Assembly (NCBI RefSeq): GCF_022095675.1
Contig: NZ_JAHYSG010000016.1
Coordinates: forward strand, 80,832-144,831
Length of the DNA stretch: 64,000 nucleotides
Direction: 5' to 3'
Origin: Dactylosporangium sp. AC04546
Lineage (GTDB): Bacteria > Actinomycetota > Actinomycetes > Mycobacteriales > Micromonosporaceae
The translations under genes and the position numbers were made by a program. Shown piece by piece: positions 1-11,089 of the stretch; position 1 is the first letter of the stretch; each line of letters starts with the position of its first letter. The notes below the pieces were generated by a model. It was not told the DNA's origin and made no database searches. It saw nothing but the letters and a program-made list of their open reading frames with translations.

Positions 1-1053
1 TTGTGCCCCGATTTTCTTCAGCCGGCGCTTCGCGAAGAAGCCGCCGATGCCACCCGATACCGCAGCCCGGAGGGCCTCGTCGAGATCATCGAGCGGAGAG
101 CCGGTCGAGAGCGCGGTGCGGACCGGCTCGAGGCGCAGGCCGTAAGCAAGGTCACGGGCGGCCTCACCCGCGGCGAGCAACAGGTCGGCGTCCCACGCGT
201 CCTGTCCGCCGCGGAGGTTCTCCACCACGAGGTCCAGCTCGTAGCGGTTCTCTTCGGTGGCGACCACCGACGAGACGGTGATCCGCTTCTTGAGGCTCTC
301 CCAGGTGTCCAGCTGGACCATGTCGTGCTCGGCGTCGGACTGCACGAACTCGACGAGGCCCTCGACGCTGCGGAAGAGCAGGAGCTTGCCCTCGTGGCTG
401 AGGAAGACGGGAACCTCCTCAGGCTCGGGCTCCTCCTCTTCCTCCTCCTCTTCTTCTGCCTCGTCCTCTACTTCTTCGTCTTCTGCTTCGTCGTCGGCCG
501 CGGCTTCGTCCGATTCGTCGGACTCCGTGTCATCCTTGTCGACGTCCTTGGCCGCGGCGGAACTTTCATCGGCCTCATCGTCCGTCGCGGCGGCGGTCTC
601 CTCGTCGGACTCGTCGCCGTCCTTCTTCTTCGCGGCGGCGGACGTCTTCTTCTTGGCGCGCGCGGGCTCCGGCTCGGGCTCTTCCTCGAACAGCTCGGGG
701 TTCTCGAGGATGACGACCTCGTCCTCGTCGACCTCGTCCTCCCGGCGCCGCAGCACCGCGAAGTCGTCGTCCTCGTCCTCGGCGACCTGGGTCGGCGTCA
801 GCTCGTTGGACATGCGGTAGGCCCGCAGGGTGTAGCCGACGCCCTTGGGCAGCGCGAGCTCGATCGGCTCGATCTTGACGTCGCCCCACATCGCGTCGGC
901 GAGAGCGGACCGCTCGGCGCCTTCGTCCTCGACGTCCTCGACCTCGTCGACCTCTTCGTCGGTGAGCTCGTCAGAAACCTCGACCGGCTCGTCCTTCTTC
1001 GGGTCCTTCTTCGCGGCGGACGAAGCAGACGAACGGGATGACTGGCGGGCCAC
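1..1053 (-). CDS. Acidic 'primosomal'-type actinobacterial protein, partial (C-terminus beyond window)
   Basis: The frame is open from a GTG at 1053 to the window edge (351 codons, no stop), so the C-terminus is missing. GTG is preferred over an ATG at 1065 because a GGAGG sits 5 nt before it. The protein has a short basic/Ser-rich N-terminus. A conserved-looking block (about residues 45-95) is followed by a long low-complexity Asp/Glu stretch broken by KKK segments (about 100-225), and then by a globular C-terminal part beginning VPVFLSHEGKLLLF. Actinobacterial proteins of this build are often labelled primosomal protein or hypothetical. I see no catalytic motif and would not assign a role. 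The acidic tract suggests a nucleic-acid mimic or protein-binding linker, which is inference. Confidence 0.7.
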   Translation of the reverse strand, partial: MARQSSRSSASSAAKKDPKKDEPVEVSDELTDEEVDEVEDVEDEGAERSALADAMWGDVKIEPIELALPKGVGYTLRAYRMSNELTPTQVAEDEDDDFAVLRRREDEVDEDEVVILENPELFEEEPEPEPARAKKKTSAAAKKKDGDESDEETAAATDDEADESSAAAKDVDKDDTESDESDEAAADDEAEDEEVEDEAEEEEEEEEEPEPEEVPVFLSHEGKLLLFRSVEGLVEFVQSDAEHDMVQLDTWESLKKRITVSSVVATEENRYELDLVVENLRGGQDAWDADLLLAAGEAARDLAYGLRLEPVRTALSTGSPLDDLDEALRAAVSGGIGGFFAKRRLKKIGAQ

Positions 1054-1133
1054 TGTGACCTCCATAGTCGGCTCGGCGTGCGGGCACACGTGGCCTCGCG
1101 CACAAACACCCTAGTGTGTCCGGAGTGCGGCGG

Positions 1134-2009
1134 TCAGACCCCCTTGGGGTGCCACACCGTCTTGATCTCCAGCAGCGACAGCATCCGGGATACGCCCGGG
1201 TCAGCGGACCAGTCGGGGCTGCTCGGGCGGATCACCCGCTTCAGGTTCTCCGCTGCCGCGACCTCGAACTCGCCCCCGAGTGTGGGATCCGTCACACCGG
1301 TGAGATCGATGGCGTTGACGTCCATGTGCGCCGCCAGCCATGGCCCCATCTCGGCGACCTTGCCGGTCAGCAGGTTCACGACCCCGCCCGGCAGGTCGGA
1401 GGTGGCCAGCACCTCGGCGAGCGAGACGGCGGGCAGCGGCCGGTCCTCGGACGCGATCACGACCACGGTGTTGCCGCCGACGATCGCCGGCGCGACGACG
1501 CTGACGAGGCCGAGCAGCGACGAGTCGGCGGGCGCCACGATCCCGACCACGCCGGTCGGCTCGGGGGAGGACAGGTTGAAGTACGGCCCGGCGACGGGGT
1601 TGGCCCCGCCGTGGATCTGCGCGATCTTGTCGGACCACCCGGCGTACCACACCCAGCGGTCGATCGCGGCGTCCACCAGTACCGCCGCATCCTTCCGGGA
1701 CACCCCCTCCGCGGCCTTCACCTCGGCCACGAACTGGTCCCGGCGGCCCTCCAGCATCTCCGCGACCCGGTAGAGGATCTGCCCGCGGTTGTACGCCGTG
1801 GCGCCGGACCACTTGCCGGTCGCGGCGCGGGCCGCCTTCACGGCGTCGCGCACGTCCTTGCGGGAGGCGAGCGCCGCGTTCGCCAGGAACTCGCCGGAGG
1901 GGGAGTGCACCTGGTACGACCTCCCGGACTCGCTGCGCGGGAACGCGCCGCCGATGAAGAGCTTGTAGGTCTTGCGGACGGCGAGGCGCGCGGGCGTCTC
2001 AGTGCTCAA
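1134..2009 (-). CDS. Aldehyde dehydrogenase-like protein lacking the catalytic cysteine
   Basis: This aligns by eye with the N-terminal NAD-binding half of the aldehyde dehydrogenase family (IGGAFPRSESG, GVVGIVAPADSSLL, AIVGGNTVVV). The proton-relay NFP motif is replaced by APADSS, and there is no cysteine anywhere, so it should not oxidise aldehydes. It stops at about 291 aa where a normal enzyme has 470-500. I place the start at TTG 2009: a GGAGG precedes it by 6 nt, and it overlaps the stop of the upstream dehydrogenase by 11 nt, which implies translational coupling. An ATG at 2036 would add nine residues. A structural or regulatory partner of the neighbouring active enzyme is the simplest inference; a truncated gene is the alternative. 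Confidence 0.75.
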   Translation of the reverse strand: MSTETPARLAVRKTYKLFIGGAFPRSESGRSYQVHSPSGEFLANAALASRKDVRDAVKAARAATGKWSGATAYNRGQILYRVAEMLEGRRDQFVAEVKAAEGVSRKDAAVLVDAAIDRWVWYAGWSDKIAQIHGGANPVAGPYFNLSSPEPTGVVGIVAPADSSLLGLVSVVAPAIVGGNTVVVIASEDRPLPAVSLAEVLATSDLPGGVVNLLTGKVAEMGPWLAAHMDVNAIDLTGVTDPTLGGEFEVAAAENLKRVIRPSSPDWSADPGVSRMLSLLEIKTVWHPKGV

Positions 2010-3429
2010 GATAGGCCTCCAGCCCGTGCCGGCCACCCTCGCGGCCGTAGCCCGACTCCTTGTAACCGCCGAACGGCGAGGCGGGGTCGAACTTGTTGAA
2101 CGTGTTGGCCCAGACGACGCCGGCGCGCAGCTGGTCCGCGATCTCGAGGATCCGGGAGCCCTTCTCGGTCCAGACCCCGGCGGACAGCCCGTACGGCGTG
2201 TTGTTCGCCTTCTCGACCGCCTCGGCGGGCGTGCGGAAGGTGAGCACCGACAGCACCGGCCCGAAGATCTCCTCGCGGGCGATCCGGTGCGCCTGGGTGA
2301 CCCCGGTGAAGATCGTGGGCGCGAACCAGAAGCCGCGCTCCGGCAGCTCGCACGGCGCCGACCAGCGCTCGGCGCCTTCCTCCTCGCCGACCTGGGAGAG
2401 CTCCCGGACGCGGGCGAGCTGGGCGGCCGAGTTGATCGCGCCGACGTCGGTGTTCTTGTCGAGCGGGTCGCCGACGCGCAGCCGCGCCATCCGGCGCTTC
2501 AGGGACGCCAGGAACTCCTCGGCGACCGACTCCTGCAGCAGCAGCCGCGAGCCGGCGCAGCACACGTGGCCCTGGTTGAAGAAGATGCCGTTGACGACGC
2601 CCTCGACCGCCTGGTCGATCGCCGCGTCGTCGAACACGATGTTCGCCGCCTTGCCGCCCAGCTCCAGGGTGAGCTTCTTGCGGCTACCGGCGACGGCCCG
2701 CGCGATCGCCCGCCCGACCTCGGTCGACCCGGTGAACGCCACCTTGTCGACGCCGGCGTGCTCGACGAGCAGCCGCCCGGTCTCCCCGGCGCCGGTCACG
2801 ATGTTGACCACGCCCAGCGGCAGCTCGGCCTGCTGGCAGATCTCGGCGAACAGCAGCGCCGTGAGCGGCGTCGTCTCGGCCGGCTTCAGCACGACCGTGT
2901 TGCCCGCGGCGAGCGCCGGGGCGATCTTCCAGGCCAGCATGAGCAGCGGGAAGTTCCACGGGATGACCTGGCCGGCCACGCCGAGCGGCTTCGGGTCGGG
3001 CCCGAAGCCGGCGTAGGGCAGCTTGTCGGCCCAGCCCGCGTAGTAGAAGAAGTGCGCAGCGACGAGCGGCACGTCGACGTCGCGGGACTCGCGGATCGGC
3101 TTGCCGTTGTCCAGCGACTCCAGGACCGCGAGCTCGCGGGCCCGCTCCTGGATGATCCGGGCGATCCGGAAGAGGTACTTCGCCCGCTCCCGCCCCGGCA
3201 TCGGCCCCCAGACCGTGTCGAAGGCGTGCCGCGCGGCGCGGACGGCGTCGTCGATGTCGGCGGCGTCGGCGCAGGCGATGTCGGCGAGGAGCTCCTCGCT
3301 GGCCGGGTTGATCGACTTGAAGGGCTCGCCCTTGCCGTCGACGAACTCGCCGTTGATGAAGAGGCCATACGACGAGCGGATGTCGACGATCGACCGCGAC
3401 TCCGGCGCCGGTGCGTACTGGAAGTCCAT
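1999..3429 (-). CDS. NAD(P)-dependent aldehyde dehydrogenase
   Basis: Full-length (476 aa) member of the aldehyde dehydrogenase superfamily, oxidising an aldehyde to the acid in the cytosol. All key residues are visible: IPWNFP with Asn159, Lys182 in VLKPAE, FTGSTEVG, the general base Glu256 in LELGGK, the nucleophile Cys290 in GHVCCAGSR, and EEIFGPV near the C-terminus. It starts 7 nt downstream of deoC and overlaps the next gene, so deoC, this gene and the cysteine-less homologue look like one operon. Deoxyribose-phosphate aldolase releases acetaldehyde, and an aldehyde dehydrogenase beside deoC could remove it. That link is inference from position; the substrate cannot be read from the sequence. 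Confidence 0.92.
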   Translation of the reverse strand: MDFQYAPAPESRSIVDIRSSYGLFINGEFVDGKGEPFKSINPASEELLADIACADAADIDDAVRAARHAFDTVWGPMPGRERAKYLFRIARIIQERARELAVLESLDNGKPIRESRDVDVPLVAAHFFYYAGWADKLPYAGFGPDPKPLGVAGQVIPWNFPLLMLAWKIAPALAAGNTVVLKPAETTPLTALLFAEICQQAELPLGVVNIVTGAGETGRLLVEHAGVDKVAFTGSTEVGRAIARAVAGSRKKLTLELGGKAANIVFDDAAIDQAVEGVVNGIFFNQGHVCCAGSRLLLQESVAEEFLASLKRRMARLRVGDPLDKNTDVGAINSAAQLARVRELSQVGEEEGAERWSAPCELPERGFWFAPTIFTGVTQAHRIAREEIFGPVLSVLTFRTPAEAVEKANNTPYGLSAGVWTEKGSRILEIADQLRAGVVWANTFNKFDPASPFGGYKESGYGREGGRHGLEAYLEH

Positions 3430-3436
3430 CGTCGTC

Positions 3437-4372
3437 CTAGTCCAGGGTGAAGTAGTCGGGGCCCGAGTAGCGGCCGGTGGTCATCTTGGTGCGCTGCATG
3501 AGCAGGTCGTTGAGCAGCGTCGACGCGCCGAACCGGAAGCGGTCCGGGTCGAGCCAGTCCGGGCCGGCCGTCTCGTTGACCAGCACGAGGTACTTGATCG
3601 CGTCCTTGGCGGTCCGGATGCCCCCGGCGGGCTTCACGCCGATGATCCGGCCGGTCTGCTCGCGGAAGTCGCGCACGGCCTCCAGCATCACCAGCGTCAC
3701 GGGCAGCGTCGCCGCGGGCTGCACCTTGCCGGTCGACGTCTTGATGAAGTCGGCGCCGGCCAGCATCGCCAGCCAAGAGGCGCGGCGCACGTTGTCGAGC
3801 GTCGCCAGCTCGCCGGTCTCCAGGATGACCTTGAGGTGCGCGTCGCCGCACGCCTCCTTCACCGCCGCGATCTCGTCGTGGACCTCGGCGTATCGCCCGG
3901 CGAGGAACGCGCCCCGGCTGATCACCATGTCGATCTCGTCGGCGCCGGCCGCGACCGCCGCCCGCGTGTCGGCGAGCTTGACGTCGAGCGGCGCCTGGCC
4001 GGACGGGAACGCGGTCGCGACGCTCGCCAGGTGCACGCCGGTGCCGCGCAGGGCCTCGGCGGCCACCGGGATCATCGCCGGGTAGACGCAGATCGCCGCG
4101 GCGCTCGGACAGGTGGCGTCGGCCGGGTCGGGCCGCACCGCCTTGGCGCACAGCGCGCGGACCTTGCCCGGCGTGTCCGAGCCTTCCAGCGTGGTCAGGT
4201 CGACCATGCGGATGGCCAGGTCGAGGGCCTGGGCCTTGGCGGTCGTCTTGATCGAGCGGGTGCCGAGCATCGCGGCGCGCTGCTCCGCCCCGACCTGGTC
4301 GACGCCCGGCAAGCCGTGGAGGAAGGTCCGCAACGCGCCTTGTGAGCGCGCGACCTCGGCGGTGAGGGTCAT
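3437..4372 (-). CDS. deoC: Deoxyribose-phosphate aldolase
   Basis: DeoC cleaves 2-deoxyribose 5-phosphate to glyceraldehyde 3-phosphate and acetaldehyde in deoxynucleoside catabolism. The 311-aa protein shows the Schiff-base lysine Lys211 in [10 protein letters not shown] and the second lysine Lys247 in [10 protein letters not shown], together with ADEIDMVI. It is longer than the E. coli enzyme (about 259 aa), as is usual for the class I actinobacterial form with an N-terminal extension. The ATG at 4372 lies 7 nt after a TAGTAT box, so the mRNA is probably leaderless. The gene is divergent from upp with only 25 bp between start codons. Two aldehyde dehydrogenase-family genes follow in the same direction. 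Confidence 0.95.
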   Translation of the reverse strand: MTLTAEVARSQGALRTFLHGLPGVDQVGAEQRAAMLGTRSIKTTAKAQALDLAIRMVDLTTLEGSDTPGKVRALCAKAVRPDPADATCPSAAAICVYPAMIPVAAEALRGTGVHLASVATAFPSGQAPLDVKLADTRAAVAAGADEIDMVISRGAFLAGRYAEVHDEIAAVKEACGDAHLKVILETGELATLDNVRRASWLAMLAGADFIKTSTGKVQPAATLPVTLVMLEAVRDFREQTGRIIGVKPAGGIRTAKDAIKYLVLVNETAGPDWLDPDRFRFGASTLLNDLLMQRTKMTTGRYSGPDYFTLD

Positions 4373-4379
4373 GTCCCAA

Positions 4380-4389
4380 ATACTAGGCT
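4380..4389. promoter_or_regulatory. Overlapping divergent -10 boxes for deoC and upp
   Basis: On the minus strand TAGTAT (4380-4385) lies 7 nt before the deoC ATG. On the plus strand TAGGCT (4384-4389) lies 8 nt before the upp GTG. The two boxes share the TA at 4384-4385. Only 25 bp separate the start codons, so each -35 region would fall inside the other gene. Both mRNAs should be leaderless, and the two polymerases could not occupy the site together. Confidence 0.6.
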
Positions 4390-4397
4390 GTCGGTCT

Positions 4398-5030
4398 GTG
4401 GACGTACTCGTGGTGGATCACCCCCTGGCCAAGTCGCGACTGACCGCGATGCGCGACGAACGCACCGACAACGGTGCCTTCCGGGCGGCATTGCACGAAC
4501 TCACCACGATGCTGGTGTACGAGGCGGCACGCTCGTTCGCGACCGAGACCTTCCCGGTCAAGACGCCGGTCGCGGTCGCCGAGGGCACCCGGCTGGCCAA
4601 CCCGCCGCTGCTCGTGCCGGTCCTGCGGGCCGGGCTGGGCATGGCCGACTCGGCGCTCGCGCTGTTGCCGGAGTCGTCGATGGGGTTCGTGGGGCTCGCC
4701 CGCGACGAGCACACGTTCCAGCCGCGCGCCTACATGGAGTCACTGCCACGTGACCTGGCCGGCATCCCCGTGCTGGTTCTCGACCCGATGCTCGCCACCG
4801 GCGGCTCGCTGGAGCACTGCGTGCGGCTGCTGGTCGACCGCGGCGCGACCGACATCACCGTGCTGTGCGTGCTGGCCGCGCCAGCCGGCATCGAGCGGCT
4901 GGCCAACTCGGGCCTGCCCATGCGCCTGGTGACGGCCGCCATCGACGAGAAGCTCAACGAGCGGATGTTCATCGTCCCCGGCCTCGGCGACGCGGGCGAC
5001 CGGCAGTTCGGGGGCATGCCCCGGTTCTGA
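4398..5030 (+). CDS. upp: Uracil phosphoribosyltransferase
   Basis: Upp makes UMP from uracil and PRPP in pyrimidine salvage. The 210-aa length is typical. Visible motifs include the N-terminal [15 protein letters not shown], the PRPP-binding DPMLATGGS, and the C-terminal uracil-binding [12 protein letters not shown]. Start GTG 4398 begins exactly where the conserved N-terminus (VLVVDHPLA) requires; the longer upstream frame runs antisense through deoC and is discarded. A TAGGCT box 8 nt upstream suggests leaderless expression. It is divergent from deoC, another nucleoside-salvage gene. Confidence 0.96.
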   Translation: MDVLVVDHPLAKSRLTAMRDERTDNGAFRAALHELTTMLVYEAARSFATETFPVKTPVAVAEGTRLANPPLLVPVLRAGLGMADSALALLPESSMGFVGLARDEHTFQPRAYMESLPRDLAGIPVLVLDPMLATGGSLEHCVRLLVDRGATDITVLCVLAAPAGIERLANSGLPMRLVTAAIDEKLNERMFIVPGLGDAGDRQFGGMPRF

Positions 5031-5031
5031 A

Positions 5032-5067
5032 ATCTCCCTTAGTTCCGGTCGCCGGATCGGGGGAGAT
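5032..5067 (+). terminator. Hairpin after upp
   Basis: ATCTCCC (5032-5038) pairs with GGGAGAT (5061-5067) and encloses a second stem, TCCGG/CCGGA, with a 3-nt loop. It begins 2 nt after the upp stop. There is no T-run, which is common for actinobacterial terminators. Confidence 0.5.
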
Positions 5068-5120
5068 GCGCTGCTCAGGGCTTGTCCGGCCGGCCAGGGC
5101 CGGGCCTACGGTGGCGGGCG

Positions 5121-5582
5121 ATGAAACATCGACGCGCCACCCACCGTCCGCGGCTGGCGGTCCTGGCCGCCGTCATCGGGCTGGCGGCCTCCGGAGCCAT
5201 CGCCTCGCCGGCGGCCCATGGGCCGGAGCGCCCGGATGTGCCGGCCGCTCAGCAGCTCGACGCCGGGGCCGGGCTCGGGGCGGCGCCGCAGCCCTCGAAG
5301 GCGCAGGCGAAGGCACCGGCAACCGAGCGCCGCTGCGGCCTCGACGCCAAGCTGGTGCCTGACTGCGGGCTGCTGTGGGGTGTGGCCCCCGGCGCGTTCA
5401 CCGACCTTCCGGCCTCGCGGACCCGTACCTGTTCGCCAGGCCCGGCGGCTACGGCAAGGCGATGGTGTACTTCGACTCCCCGAACGCCCCGAAGGGCGAC
5501 ACCCGCCCCGGACTCCTCCGAGCCGGCGCTGCGGGAGTTCCGCAAGCTGGCCGAGTCGACGACCTTCTCGGTGACGCTCTAG
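5121..5582 (+). pseudogene. Degenerate secreted glycoside hydrolase (GH26-like) remnant
   Basis: From ATG 5121 a signal peptide (KHRRATHRPR, hydrophobic LAVLAAVIGLAASGAIA) and a Pro/Ala linker lead to CGLDAKLVPDCGLLWGVAPGAFTD, which resembles the start of actinobacterial GH26 beta-mannanase-type domains. The match breaks at about 5404. Protein-like sequence continues in another frame (YLFARPGGYGKAMVYFDSPN, about 5420-5510), then returns to the first frame for SSEPALREFRKLAES up to TAG at 5580-5582. The VYFDS strand and final helix look like the end of the same domain. About 460 nt remain of an expected 1 kb or more, so a large internal deletion plus a frameshift has destroyed the gene. The family assignment is by resemblance only. 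Confidence 0.6.
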
Positions 5583-7195
5583 CGCAGGCCCAGGGCGGCC
5601 GCGGTCTCGGTGCGCAGCGCCGCCAGCGATGCCGCTGCCGTCTCGCGGGCCTTGCGGATGTCGCCGTCGACGACCGGCTCGACGACCTCCAGGTAGGCCT
5701 TGAGCTTCGGCTCGGTGCCCGACGGGCGCACCACCACGCGGGTCGTGCCGGCCCGCACGATGAGCACGTCGGACTCGGGCAGCCGGTCCTCGATGCCGGT
5801 CACCGGCTCGTCGAGCAGCTCGGCCGGCGGCCGGCGGCGGATGGTGGCCATCGCGTCGGCGATCTCGGACAGGTCGTCGACGCGGACCGAGAGCTGGTCG
5901 GTGGCGTGCACCCCGTACTGCACGGCGAGCTCGTCCAGCCGGTCGCCGAGGGTGCGCAGCTCCGCCTTCAGCCCGGCGGCGAGCTCGCACACCAGCAGGG
6001 CGGCGGTGATGCCGTCCTTGTCGCGGACCATGGGGGGCGCCACGCAGTATCCCAGCGCCTCCTCATAGCCGTAGACGAGATCGTCGCCGGCCCGCACGAT
6101 CCACTTGAAGCCGGTCAGCGTCTCGCCGTAGGGCAGCCCGCGGGCGGCGCACATGCGCGACAGCAAGCTCGACGACACGATCGTGGTCGCGTAGCGGCCC
6201 CGCACCCCGCGTCGCATCAGGTGGTCGGCGAGCAGCGCGCCCACCTCGTCGCCGCGCAGCAGGCGCCAGCCGCCGTCGTCGAGCGGGATGGCGACCGCGC
6301 ACCGGTCGGCGTCGGGGTCGTTGGCGATCGCGATGTCGGCCCCCGCCTCCTTGGCCAGGGCGAGCAGCAGGTCGGTCGCGCCCGGCTCCTCCGGGTTGGG
6401 GAACGCGACGGTCGGGAAGTCGGCGTCGGGCTCGGCCTGGGCCTCGACCACGAACGGTGCCGGATAGCCGGCGGCGGTGAGCGTCGCGACGAACACGTCC
6501 CGCCCGACGCCGTGCATCGGGCTGTACGCCACGACGAGGTCGCGCGGCACCTCCGGGTCGATGACGCCGATCGCGGCGTCGACATACGCCTGGACGATCT
6601 CATCGGTCAGCACCTCGCCCGGCGGGCCCAGCGGCACGTCGGCGAGCGGCCCGACGACCCGGATCGCGTGCTCGATCTCGACGTCGGCCGGCGGCACGAT
6701 CTGGGAGCCGTCGCCGAGATACACCTTGTAGCCGTTGTCCTGCGGAGGGTTGTGGCTGGCGGTGACCATGACGCCCGCGGCCGCGCCGTGCTGCCGGACG
6801 GCGAACGCGAGCACCGGCGTCGGCAGCGGGCGGGGCATGAGCAGCGCCGGCCGCCCGGCCCCGGTCGCCACCCGGGCCGTCTCGACCGCGAACGCGTGCG
6901 AGCCGTGCCGGGCGTCGTAGCCGACGACGAGCGGCCCCGGGACCCGGTTGTCGGCCAGCCAGCGGACCAGGCCGGCGGCGGCCGCGCGCACCACGGCCAG
7001 GTTCATGCCGTTGGGCCCGGCGCGCAGCGGCCCGCGCAGGCCGGCCGTGCCGAAGCGGAGCGGCCCGGCGAACCGGTCGGCCAGGTCGTCGCCCCGATCC
7101 AGGGCGGCCCGCAGCTCTTCGCGGGTCGCCGGATCGGGGTCGTCGGCCAGCCAGGCCTCGGCCTCGGCCCGCAGGTCACGCTCCGTGGAGGTCAT
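5579..7195 (-). CDS. Phosphoglucomutase/phosphomannomutase family protein
   Basis: Alpha-D-phosphohexomutase of 538 aa, interconverting hexose 1- and 6-phosphates for sugar-nucleotide and glycogen metabolism. The phosphoserine loop TASHNPPQDNGYKVY, the metal loop NDPDADRCA and the phosphate-binding RPSGTEPKLKAY are all present. I start at ATG 7195 (TSTERDLRAEAEAWL); an upstream in-frame ATG at 7243 adds an unlikely segment. The stop overlaps the end of the preceding pseudogene tail to tail. Glucose versus mannose preference cannot be decided from the sequence; the length and N-terminus resemble the actinobacterial PmmB type. Confidence 0.92.
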   Translation of the reverse strand: MTSTERDLRAEAEAWLADDPDPATREELRAALDRGDDLADRFAGPLRFGTAGLRGPLRAGPNGMNLAVVRAAAAGLVRWLADNRVPGPLVVGYDARHGSHAFAVETARVATGAGRPALLMPRPLPTPVLAFAVRQHGAAAGVMVTASHNPPQDNGYKVYLGDGSQIVPPADVEIEHAIRVVGPLADVPLGPPGEVLTDEIVQAYVDAAIGVIDPEVPRDLVVAYSPMHGVGRDVFVATLTAAGYPAPFVVEAQAEPDADFPTVAFPNPEEPGATDLLLALAKEAGADIAIANDPDADRCAVAIPLDDGGWRLLRGDEVGALLADHLMRRGVRGRYATTIVSSSLLSRMCAARGLPYGETLTGFKWIVRAGDDLVYGYEEALGYCVAPPMVRDKDGITAALLVCELAAGLKAELRTLGDRLDELAVQYGVHATDQLSVRVDDLSEIADAMATIRRRPPAELLDEPVTGIEDRLPESDVLIVRAGTTRVVVRPSGTEPKLKAYLEVVEPVVDGDIRKARETAAASLAALRTETAAALGLR

Positions 7196-7220
7196 GCGAC
7201 CTTCATAGCACGGCCCGGTC

Positions 7221-9149
<1,929 letters not shown>

Positions 9150-9761
9150 AGGCAGTAAACCGTCATGGGAGGGGAGGGTTGACTTCTCGCCCCACTATCT
9201 TGCGTGCTCCCGCCCGTCGAAGAAAGGTGGGGTCCTGTCCTTCACCGTACCGTGACCCGGGCGCGACCCTGCGTGCTGATCTTGTCGCGCTCCGGACCAT
9301 TCCAGGATTGAAACGGTTCGTTCGGGGAACCGAAACGGTACGTCACCGCGTCTACGCAGATGACGGAAACCTCTGCGGAACACCCGTGAAGCAGATTTCC
9401 TGGAGTTTGGCGAGTGTTCGCCGATTGACGGACGTCCGGTCCGGCACCGAGCCCCGGCTCCGTGCCAGCCTGCGACGTTCGCCGTCACTGTGCGTCAAAT
9501 CTGACCGACAGTGACGATGACGCCGCTGTGAAAACTTATCGCGACAGCACGTGACCGTGACGCGAGTCGCCCGTTGAAGGAGGTGGGGGGTACTTGTTGG
9601 CGAGCCAACCTGCAAGTATGCACCTCCGGTCGGGTTTGAGTGACGCTCAGCAATCCGAACATCACCAGAATGATGTTGCGCTCCGTCACCTTGACCCGGT
9701 TAGTCTGTCCATGGCACGCATGGGGCGGGCCGCTCCATTAGACCGAAATAGAGAACTCACC
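9150..9761. other. Long divergent intergenic region
   Basis: About 600 bp lie between the kinase and the amidohydrolase with no convincing gene. Visible elements are a repeated GAAACGGTTCG/GAAACGGTACG pair (9307-9345) with CGGTTC/GAACCG arms, and a strong Shine-Dalgarno AAGGAGG at 9577-9583. An imperfect palindrome, TTGGC-GA-GCCAA with outer CTTG/CAAG, lies at 9592-9617, and a TAGTCT box at about 9700. The region probably holds the promoter and operator for the amidohydrolase, with a long 5' region or an upstream start. Confidence 0.4.
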
Positions 9762-11048
9762 GTGACGAGAGCGCTGACGCTGCCCGATCCTGCCGCATCT
9801 GCGGCGCGGTCTGTCAGCAAGTTGACGTCGTCCTGGCCCGAGACTCCGCCTGGGGCCGATCCGCTGCCCGGTCAACTCGACCGATGGCTTGCCTCCCGTG
9901 GGGCCGAGCTTGTAGCGGTGCGACGTCACATTCACGCGCACCCGGAGCTGTCCGGCCACGAGTTCGAGACCGCGGCGCTCGTCGCCCGCGAGCTCACCCG
10001 CGCCGGGCTGTCCCCGCGCATGCTGCCCAAGGGCAACGGCGTGATGTGCGACATCGGCTACGGCGACCGGGTGATCGCGCTGCGCGCCGACCTCGACGCG
10101 CTGCCCCTGCCCGACACCAAGGACGTGCCCTACCGCTCGACGGTCGACAACGTCTGCCACGCCTGCGGCCACGACGTCCACACGACGATCCTGCTGGGCG
10201 TCGGCCTCGCGCTGGCCCAGCTGGCCGAGCGCGACGAGCTGCCGGGCCGGGTCCGCCTGCTGTTCCAGCCGGCCGAGGAGACGATGCCGTCGGGCGCGCC
10301 CGAGGTCATCGCCGCCGGCGGGCTCAAGGACGTGGCCGCGATCTATGCCCTGCACTGCGCGCCGCAGCTGCCGGTCGGCCTGGTCGGGGTCCGCTCCGGC
10401 CCGTTCACGGCGGCCGCCGACAAGATCGAGGTCCGGCTCACCGGCCGCGGCGGGCACACCGCCCGCCCGCACCTGACCGCCGACCTGGTCCACGCGCTGG
10501 GCCGCATCCTGGTCGACGTCCCGTCGCTGCTCGACCGCAAGCTCGACGCCCGGGCCGGCGTCTCGATGGTCTGGGGCGCGGTGCGCGCCGGCGAGGCGGC
10601 CAACGCGATCCCGATCGAGGGCATCGCCCGGGGCACCATCCGGGTGCTGAGTCGCGAGGCCTGGCGCGAGGTGCCCGAGCTGGTCACCAAGCTGGTCCAC
10701 GACGTCATCGCGCCGACCGGCGCCGACGTCGAGGTCAACTACACCCGGGGCGTCCCGCCCGTGGTCAACGACCGGCTCGCCACCGCGATCATCGCGGGCG
10801 CGGCCGCCGCGGCCCTCGGCCCGGAGCGGGTCGTCGAGGCCGAGATCAGCATGGGTGGCGAGGACTTCGCGTTCTACGTCGACAACGTGCCCGGCTCGAT
10901 GATCCGCCTCGGCGTCGGCGTGCCCGGCTCGGAGACCAAGTTCGACATCCACCAGTCGGCCTTCGACGTCGACGAGCGGTCGATCGGCTACGGGGTGCGC
11001 GTCATGGTGCACACCGCGCTGGCCGCCCTGAGCGCCGGGGCGTTCTGA
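9762..11048 (+). CDS. M20 family metallo-amidohydrolase
   Basis: Zinc-dependent amidohydrolase of the M20D (N-acyl-amino-acid/hippurate hydrolase) group, about 428 aa. Visible are HPELSGHEFETAALV near the N-terminus, the metal-binding CHACGHDVHTT, the catalytic/metal PAEE in LLFQPAEETMPSGA, YALHCAPQLPVG, the dimerisation-lid segment with RGGHTARPH, and GGEDFAFY near the end. GTG 9762 is chosen because it begins just upstream of the conserved domain. In-frame ATG 9711 (behind a TAGTCT box) and TTG 9594 (behind AAGGAGG) would add 17 or 56 residues without family similarity. The enzyme likely removes acyl groups from amino acids in the cytosol; the substrate is unknown. Confidence 0.85.
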   Translation: MTRALTLPDPAASAARSVSKLTSSWPETPPGADPLPGQLDRWLASRGAELVAVRRHIHAHPELSGHEFETAALVARELTRAGLSPRMLPKGNGVMCDIGYGDRVIALRADLDALPLPDTKDVPYRSTVDNVCHACGHDVHTTILLGVGLALAQLAERDELPGRVRLLFQPAEETMPSGAPEVIAAGGLKDVAAIYALHCAPQLPVGLVGVRSGPFTAAADKIEVRLTGRGGHTARPHLTADLVHALGRILVDVPSLLDRKLDARAGVSMVWGAVRAGEAANAIPIEGIARGTIRVLSREAWREVPELVTKLVHDVIAPTGADVEVNYTRGVPPVVNDRLATAIIAGAAAAALGPERVVEAEISMGGEDFAFYVDNVPGSMIRLGVGVPGSETKFDIHQSAFDVDERSIGYGVRVMVHTALAALSAGAF

Positions 11049-11089
11049 CCCGACTGACAAATCGACCATCATCTGGTAACCCGGCATGT

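Noticed and set aside
1..1041. Long plus-strand frame opposite the acidic protein
   Set aside because: Mirror of an Asp/Glu-rich gene; its product is an implausible Leu/Arg/Val run, and the minus strand has the RBS and a sensible protein.
9594..9761. Start TTG 9594 behind AAGGAGG for the amidohydrolase
   Set aside because: It would add 56 residues without family similarity, and the spacing is 10 nt. Kept only as an alternative.
9884..11089. Plus-strand frame joined upstream of the membrane hydrolase
   Set aside because: Its first 400 residues are an Arg/Pro-rich shadow of the M20 gene; the real protein starts at ATG 11090.
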